From Plazaster borealis (lineage: Eukaryota > Echinodermata > Asteroidea > Forcipulatida > Labidiasteridae): a stretch of 64,000 nucleotides of DNA. Of this stretch, positions 58,201 to 64,000 are shown in pieces. How positions within the stretch are numbered: position 1 is the stretch's first letter; every line of letters starts with the position of its first letter. The notes beneath the pieces were generated by a model, which was not told the DNA's origin, ran no database searches, and worked only from the letters and a program-made list of their open reading frames with translations. Location: the NCBI GenBank assembly GCA_021014325.1, contig CM037476.1:15660827-15724826 (forward strand), written 5' to 3'. Position numbers and translations under genes: made by a program.

Positions 58201-58956
58201 ATGAACCACTCCGTGTTTATCTTCGCACTTTTAGCGACATGTTTTAACAGGACAACGACATTGTCATTCGATGTGACCAGTTACGTAGTGACAGTTCGAG
58301 AAGGTGAACAGCTCAGTTTATCATGTAGCATAACATATGGTAAAGATAAAATTGTGGAAGTTCGATGGTACCGAGACACGAACAAGACACTGTATGGTTT
58401 CATTGGTTTTAAAAACTGTGGTATTTCTACTCTATGTCCTGAGGTAAACACTACAGACAATCGTGGAGTTGTACAATGCCTCAATTATGCAACACTGACA
58501 CTAGTGATCGATCATAGTTCAGTTAGCGACAACACAAGTTTTTCATGTGGTGTAGGGAAAAATAATGGTAACTTCCAAAGTGCTGAGAATTCAATTAACG
58601 TGATTGTTCAACATCTTCCAGATCCAACTTATCCCATGTGTTTAAGATCCAACTCATTTACCCTGACAGACATTCCCTCCTTGTCTTGCTGGGCTGAAAT
58701 AACCCTGCCCGTGGTTTCCCTGGAATGGACGGTGGAAGGAAGTAGTTCTGACCAAATATCACTTCCTAATAAAATCGAAATCTTCGGGAACCAAGTTGAA
58801 TTCAACCTGTTTATCAACACGACAGGGGTTCCTTCTGGAAGCTTAGTCTTCACTTGTCCGATCAAATATCATTTTCCAATGAAACCGAGATTGATGAGTA
58901 CCGAGTTGAAAATAACCTGTTCCTTAAGGAAACAAGGGTTTCTTCTGGCAGCTTAG
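58201..58956 (+). CDS. Receptor F, 5' part: frame broken in Ig domain 2
   Basis: ATG 58201, signal peptide MNHSVFIFALLATCF, Ig 1 with CX5C NCGISTLC and SFSCGVGKN, Ig 2 as far as SLVFTC. At 58857-58859 the sequence jumps back to the middle of Ig 2: 58747-58858 and 58857-58966 are two diverged copies of one ~110-bp segment, so the frame shifts. It ends after 33 novel residues at 58954-58956. As it stands it encodes a 251-residue protein with a signal peptide and no transmembrane segment, hence possibly secreted. It may instead be a pseudogene. Confidence 0.7.
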   Translation: MNHSVFIFALLATCFNRTTTLSFDVTSYVVTVREGEQLSLSCSITYGKDKIVEVRWYRDTNKTLYGFIGFKNCGISTLCPEVNTTDNRGVVQCLNYATLTLVIDHSSVSDNTSFSCGVGKNNGNFQSAENSINVIVQHLPDPTYPMCLRSNSFTLTDIPSLSCWAEITLPVVSLEWTVEGSSSDQISLPNKIEIFGNQVEFNLFINTTGVPSGSLVFTCPIKYHFPMKPRLMSTELKITCSLRKQGFLLAA

Positions 58957-59068
58957 TCTTCACTTGTCATATGACAAGTTGGGCGTTTTCCTATGTCCAG
59001 AGAAACTGTTCGATTGGACCCATTCTCATCCACGGTGGCCAAACTACTGCAGGTATTCTGCCGGACGC

Positions 59069-59131
<63 letters not shown>

Positions 59132-59387
59132 CACAACAACAACAACAACACCCATCACACCAACTGCCGATGACATCACCATCCGAAATGATCCGCCACT
59201 GAACAATTACACTGTAGTCATTGACGTAACCGTATCAGCTTGCGTGGTCATCATCATACTCTTGATCATCATAGCTTATCTAGTCTCCTCAAGAAAGAGG
59301 AGACCCAACGACGCAGAACCAAGGGATGGCTTACACCTGTCGCCAGTGAATCAGAACACGACGCCGCATACGTACGAGCGTACGCTG
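58857..59387 (+). pseudogene. Receptor F, middle part: second Ig 2 copy, stalk, transmembrane
   Basis: In the shifted frame: SDQISFSNETEIDEYRVENN, FTCHMTSWAF, then a stalk of about 30 Thr, transmembrane VSACVVIIILLIIIAYLV and SSRKRRP. The tail starts SPVNQNTTPHTYERTLGN and is then interrupted by the hAT element. The second Ig 2 copy looks closer to E than the first does, suggesting recombination between paralogs. Confidence 0.8.
59068..59150 (+). repeat. (ACA)n microsatellite encoding the Thr stalk of F
   Basis: Near-pure CAA/ACA repeat of about 27 units with one TCA interruption. The same position holds 5-11 Thr codons in B-E. Confidence 0.95.
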
Positions 59388-59395
59388 GGAAACAC

Positions 59396-60691
59396 CAGCG
59401 GCGTAGCCACAGAGGGCCTGGGGCACGTGCCCCCACAAATTTCTAGTGCCCCCCCAGGTGCCCCCCCCCCATGAAAAAATTGCAATAGTGCCCACACAAA
59501 AAGAAAGTTAAAAGAATGAAAACAAAACATTACAAAACAAAATACATCTGCTATTTGTAGGCCTTCATTTACAATAAAGTAAAACAAAACTTTAGTCGTA
59601 TTCAAAGCAATTAGCCAATAATTATTGTTTAACTTATGCTGTGGGGATTGTCGCTATCATCACCGGAAGCGCGCGCGCCCACGTGTTGACCAATGCAATG
59701 CAGCGGAATGAACAGTTAGTGTGCATGCCGGAGAGACCAAAAAGTTCTGCTACGCGCACGCGCAACGATGGTCCAAATAAACCAATGTTTTGTACATGAA
59801 CCGTTGGTTATCATTACCAGCGATTACGGCGGCGGCCATATTGCTACCGGAAGGCGAGGATTCTGAAAAACAGTGAGATTTTAACTTTTTTTTGAGGAGT
59901 GGATTTTCTGGACCCGCGCCGAGCTCACTGTGAGAACAAAAAACACGTAGAGCCTAATTTTCGCGAGATCCGGTTTCAAAAGAGAACTCCAGGTGCATTT
60001 AAATGTGAAGGGCAACAAGTTTCTAATAGGATTTTGTACATGGCACTCTATGGGTGCACCCCACTAGTTCCACTCCCATAGCATTCAGCGCAAAAGGCTA
60101 AATATTCAAAAATACACGAAAAATACTTAAAAGTCTCACAGCTTTTTACAGTAAAGGGAAAAGTATTAATTGACTCTTGAACTTTTATTCTCTGCTCAAT
60201 TTAATATGGGGAGTCCCTGGTCCCGTCGAGTTATTCTAGCTCCAAATAAATACACCCCTACACCGGTGTAATTTTCCAAACGTCCGAGCATCAATCTTGA
60301 AAAATGTCCCTACACCGCTCGGCAAATAGGACCATTTTTTCAGGGCCTATGTCATCCAAAATACCTGAAGTTGGAAGTCAACAACCCCCAGGTTACAATT
60401 GGGCAACATTTTTACACTCTACTCCTTTTTGGGGCTCTCAAATCTGTCTAATATAGGATATTTTGAGGGCCTACAAAATATTCATGAGCTCGACGCTCTG
60501 TTTTCTCCATATTTAGTGGGGTGCACCCCTATGAGGTTCGTGGAGACGATAGCGGATCAAACCTCATAGTTCTAGGGCTAGGAGTACATGACCCCACCAC
60601 TGACACACCCATTCTCCCTGGCCCCCCCCCCCACTTGGAAGCAATCCCCCCCCCTGTGCCCCCCACCGAACAATTCCTAGCTACGCCGATG
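59396..60691 (+). mobile_element. Non-autonomous hAT element in receptor F tail
   Basis: 1296 bp. Ends CAGCGGCGTAGCCA.. and ..TAGCTACGCCGATG are inverted repeats with one mismatch in the first 12. An exact 8-bp target duplication GGAAACAC is at 59388-59395 and 60692-60699. 8-bp duplications and CAG-GGCGTAGC ends are hAT hallmarks. No transposase frame; an ORF at its right end merely runs on into the receptor tail. Confidence 0.92.
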
Positions 60692-60699
60692 GGAAACAC

Positions 60700-60916
60700 T
60701 CCAGTGAATCAGAACACGACGCCGCATACGTACGAGCGTACGCTGGGAAACATTGATCAGCAAGACGGAGACAAGTCGACCGGTGAGCAGCCTTCGGCAG
60801 TTGACGCTTTGCCAACACACTACGAGCCAATGCGTGAAGTGCACAGGGATACAGGAGGCAAGACTTTAGCAATCACCAACAAATTAGCTGATTCGCACTA
60901 TTTAGAAGTGATATAA
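60700..60916 (+). pseudogene. Receptor F, 3' part of cytoplasmic tail
   Basis: After the target duplication the frame is the one interrupted at 59395 (element plus duplication is 1304 bp, matching the frame change). It begins with a second copy of the PVNQNTTPHTYERTLGN motif, then HYEPM (YxxM, PI3K-type) and SHYLEV (ITIM-like S-x-Y-x-x-V), ending VI and TAA 60914-60916. There is no EGxLI[DE]NI block, so F differs from A-E in tail design. Confidence 0.75.
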
Positions 60917-60930
60917 AACGTTATTCTAGT

Positions 60931-61219
60931 GGTTCAATAACTACGTCATCGCTATGACAACATGACTTCTAAACAAAACTTGCTTTCCATTTTCAAATTT
61001 CATTCTTGAAAGGTTTGCATTATTGTGGTTAAGTGAATATGAAAACAGAGGTCAACATTGGAAAGTGTGAATCTGACGTATCGAATACATGATGTGTACT
61101 GTAGGTCCATAATGTACGGAATATTGTAACGCATTGCAACTGTGAATCTCTTACTGCCATGCTGTGATATCGATGTGGCTTATTATCGACTGTTTGTCAT
61201 AACTTGAGGATCGTTTCAT
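60931..61219 (+). promoter_or_regulatory. Orphan copy of the receptor F promoter region
   Basis: Aligns end to end with 57893-58195, including TGACGTAT (61074-61081) and 'cttattatcgactgtttgtc'. It stops just where the F start codon would be; no receptor coding follows. Confidence 0.85.
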
Positions 61220-61721
61220 ATGTGTTCATTGTTATTTGTATAAAATTAGTAGGGGAGATGGCCTTAGCTTTCGATCCAAACCGAACCTTCGTCAGAGGCA
61301 TAAAACAAACACAGACACAAACATATCCATTTATAGCGAAAAAAGTGAAGCAAAAGATTCTGAAAAGAACAAGTAAGAAGGGGGGGGGGAAGATAAAATG
61401 GATATTGTATTATAAACGAATAAAAACAAAGAACAAGCAACTCATAGGGATCAACACAAAGGGATACCACAACAGAAAAAATAATTTTTTACTACGACTG
61501 GTGGGGGTCTGTTAAAACCGCTGAGTTGCAGACAGGAGAATCCTGATGACCGGTGATATATATGTATATTTTTATATTTGAAAGTTAGAATGTACGAATT
61601 TGAGTTACATTTTGTCATGAACTATAGTCTTTATTTTATAATTTGTAGACATTCCCTTCGAAAATGAAGAAATATGGTTTACATTCCATGATCTAGTTCT
61701 GCACCCTAAAATTGACCCGGG
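61220..61721. other. Gene-free interval
   Basis: A 103-codon open frame at 61204-61515 begins inside the orphan promoter copy and is Lys/Thr-rich with no domain; not supported as a gene. Confidence 0.5.
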
Positions 61722-61918
61722 CTGAATTTCATAAAGCATGTAAGCATAAAAAACTTGCTAAGCACAGAAATATATTGCTTAGCAGAAATAGGTTACCAGC
61801 CAAAAAACCATAAAGTTTACATTGCTGCGACTGGTACCCCACTCAATACTTTGCTTAGCAAAGATATTTGCTAAGCAGAATTATCTGCTTAACAGCTTTT
61901 TGAAATTGGACCCCGGAT
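61722..61918. mobile_element. Decayed foldback of the 'AATTTCATAAAGC' family
   Basis: 'gggctgaatttcataaagca' faces 'gctttttgaaattggacccc'. Several 'tgcttagca' words in both orientations lie between. Confidence 0.7.
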
Positions 61919-62062
61919 CCAGGTCCCGTGTAGACTTGACTCAAGTCTCAATCCCGTGCCATCGCCAGAAAACTATTGTTTTGTGATGGTCTGTCCCCAA
62001 CCTGTTCCGCACGCGGAACCACATTCTCGGGACCACATTTTGACGGCGAGCGCGCACTGTAC

Positions 62063-62213
62063 GGCTTGTACTAGTTGGCGCGATATACTTGGGGGACCTC
62101 TCGCACGAGAACGGGACTTGAATCAAGTCTGGGTCCACGGCTTGTGCTAGTTGGCGCGATATGCTTGGGGACCTCTCGCACGAGAACGGGACTTGAATCA
62201 AGTCTAGGTCCCG
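62063..62213. repeat. 76-bp tandem duplication
   Basis: 'ggcttgt[ag]ctagttggcgcg' at 62063 and 62139; each unit ends with 'gggacttgaatcaagtc', which contains a GACTTGAATCAAGTC palindrome. Confidence 0.9.
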
Positions 62214-62214
62214 T

Positions 62215-62330
62215 GGGGCCTGATCCATTTCTGGGTTTGTTTAACCAGGGTGTCAAATGGGTCAAAATGACGCAGAATCTGAGTTAAAATTACATTTGTT
62301 TAACCATTTTACGGGTCAGCCACTTTGGTG
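62215..62330. repeat. TGACCC-family fragment
   Basis: 'tgatccatttctgggt' and 'gggtcaaaatgacgcagaat' match the inside of the 37.0-kb copy. Confidence 0.55.
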
Positions 62331-64000
62331 AGCATGGCAAAGTCACCGCGCGTGACGTGCGTGCAATGTGTCAATAGGCCTAAAGTTGTGATTTGGTTGT
62401 GTTGTTTAGATAAACTTTGCCTTTGTATTTTAAGATTAAAATTATACACGAAATTAGCTATATTATTTATACTATCATCAAGCTTCCATCGTGAATCGAT
62501 GCCAAGGGGCACGTTGCCTTCGGATTGGGCCTTTTGGGCTCTAAAAAGAAATGAATATGGTTGGAAATATAATTTAAAAGTAGAATACAATGATTCACAT
62601 CATTATTATCCCTTAAAAATGTGGTTGTTTTTTGTAATTTCATGACAGAACACGGTCCACTATTTTGTAGACCCAAAGTTTTGACTCACAAAATGGCGGA
62701 CCGAATGATCTGCTGTTTGTATTTCAAGAGTCAAATTTGTGCCTTTTTAATCACTACTCACTATAACTACACCATACTGTAGGTGTTTTTGTGCATGAAC
62801 AACTCTTAAAAAGGAGCAATTCCAAACAACAACATTTGAGAGATTTCAAGGCAGTGTGGCAAAATCTGGCCTTACTTACAATTCACGTGCATGAATAGTT
62901 TATACATTGGGTTGAGGTAATTTTGGTGGTAAGATAATGACAAATATACGTGGTTACGGTAATGAAAGGGATTACTTATTAAGCTATAAGATGTTCATTT
63001 TAAAGATTAAAATCATACACAATGTTTGTAATCAGATGTTATATGCAACTTCACGCTGCCATTATTCTTTGGTCACGATCCCTGTGTACAATTGGAATTT
63101 TGAATACTACTTCTCAGTATACAAGAAGGGGACAGACTATTATTTGTCTTTCTAGTGCTAGTTTCATTTGGTGCTCGATATGGTCTCCGCCCCCGCCCCC
63201 GCGCCCGCCCTCTGTTGTGTCTTTATTGTGTGTTTGGAATCCCAGGGAATCTTTGGTGATGTTAGGGGGCTCTTCTGTACAAGAGAACAATAGTGTGTCT
63301 TAAGGTATGGGAACATTGGGGGGGGGGGCTACCCTCTGCCCCCATATCAGGCATGGTATACATGGCCAGTTAGGTTGCATAAGCTGTATCTGGATTAATG
63401 GCTTCCGTAATGGCTGCGGCGGGATCGCTGGAAAGTCCTATTCTCCAATGTTGTCGCTGTAGCCAACGGCCACAGCCGTAGCCGATGCCGCTTGATTCAG
63501 ACGCATGAAGACTAACGGAGTGTATTAACTGTTCAAGCTACTGATATAATAAGACAAGTGCTTTCTCGGAGTCCTTTATGAATGAATGAATGAATGAATT
63601 TCACCAGAATGCAACAACAATACAAAATCACTACAACATTAATTACAATGGGTGGTACCGGGAGTACACAACAAAATACTATCGAGGCCAGTCCACTTTT
63701 AGAGCTCAAGCGAGAGGTATGATAACTACTTTTACTCAATAAACGTGAGACAGAAAATACATTCAAATAACTATATAGATGATTAAAGTGAAAATAAATG
63801 ACAGACAGGAAGGTGCTGAGATGAACAGGAATGTGACAAAAATATAAATATATTTAAATTTAGGTAACAAATCGTGCACATGTATACATTACTGTATAAT
63901 CAAAGAGGTGAAGCATTTTGTTCGCCAGCTTTTTGAAGGTTATGGGTTTGTTGGCTGTGGCTTGGATATTGAAATGCCTAGTTAACACACTCGAAAACTC
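62331..64000. other. Gene-free end of window
   Basis: Contains a GCTACGGC-family relic (about 63450-63500), a G-run at 63320-63328 and (GAAT)5 at about 63578-63598. No exon supported. Confidence 0.5.

Noticed and set aside
59396..60691. Coding function for the Pro-rich frames at both ends of the hAT insert
   Set aside because: They are read-through of the element's ends from the flanking receptor frame.

Overview
This is a non-coding-rich, intron-containing metazoan window. It has GT-AG introns, pol-III-type SINEs, short-TIR MITEs, CR1/L2-like LINE relics, hAT and Ty3/gypsy elements and a short TTAGGG run. The repeat vocabulary (for example the element starting TTAAAGGCACTG..CACGTTTGGTAATT) suggests an echinoderm, probably a sea star; that rests on memory and was not searched. 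The window is dominated by a tandem family of small immunoglobulin-superfamily receptors, all on the + strand.

Layout. 1-15 kb: the last exon of an unidentified host gene (497-732), then SINEs, a 68-bp minisatellite, many MITEs and LINE scraps. 15.4-19.1 kb: receptor A. 19-23 kb: MITEs and gene-free sequence. 23.46-31.1 kb: a candidate DNA transposon carrying exon-like pieces, with a nearly intact Ty3/gypsy element inside it (25272-30100, identical 209-bp LTRs, GCAAC target duplication). 31.4-34.1 kb: an Ig pseudo-fragment and receptor B. 34-39 kb: repeats and one CpG-rich candidate first exon. 39.1-55.7 kb: a segmental duplication array with receptors C, D and E. 56.3-57.2 kb: a degenerate further copy of its downstream flank. 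57.9-61.2 kb: receptor F, a chimeric broken gene with a hAT element in its tail and an orphan copy of its promoter region downstream. 61-64 kb: repeats only.

The receptors share one design: signal peptide, Ig domain 1 with an extra CX5C hairpin, Ig domain 2 with an extra Cys pair, Thr-rich stalk, one transmembrane helix, a basic stop-transfer run and a tyrosine-rich tail. In A, B, C and E a phase-1 intron follows the main exon. A short second exon then encodes the true C terminus, built around [DE]-EG-x-LI-[DE]-NI-x-Y. Single-exon gene prediction would miss it. D has lost this exon and E has lost its promoter region through a deletion that fused the two units, so D and E may share E's terminal exon. 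The tails carry many Yxx[VL], YxN and YxxP motifs and look like SH2-docking signalling tails. An immune or allorecognition role is inferred from architecture and family behaviour, not shown by the sequence.
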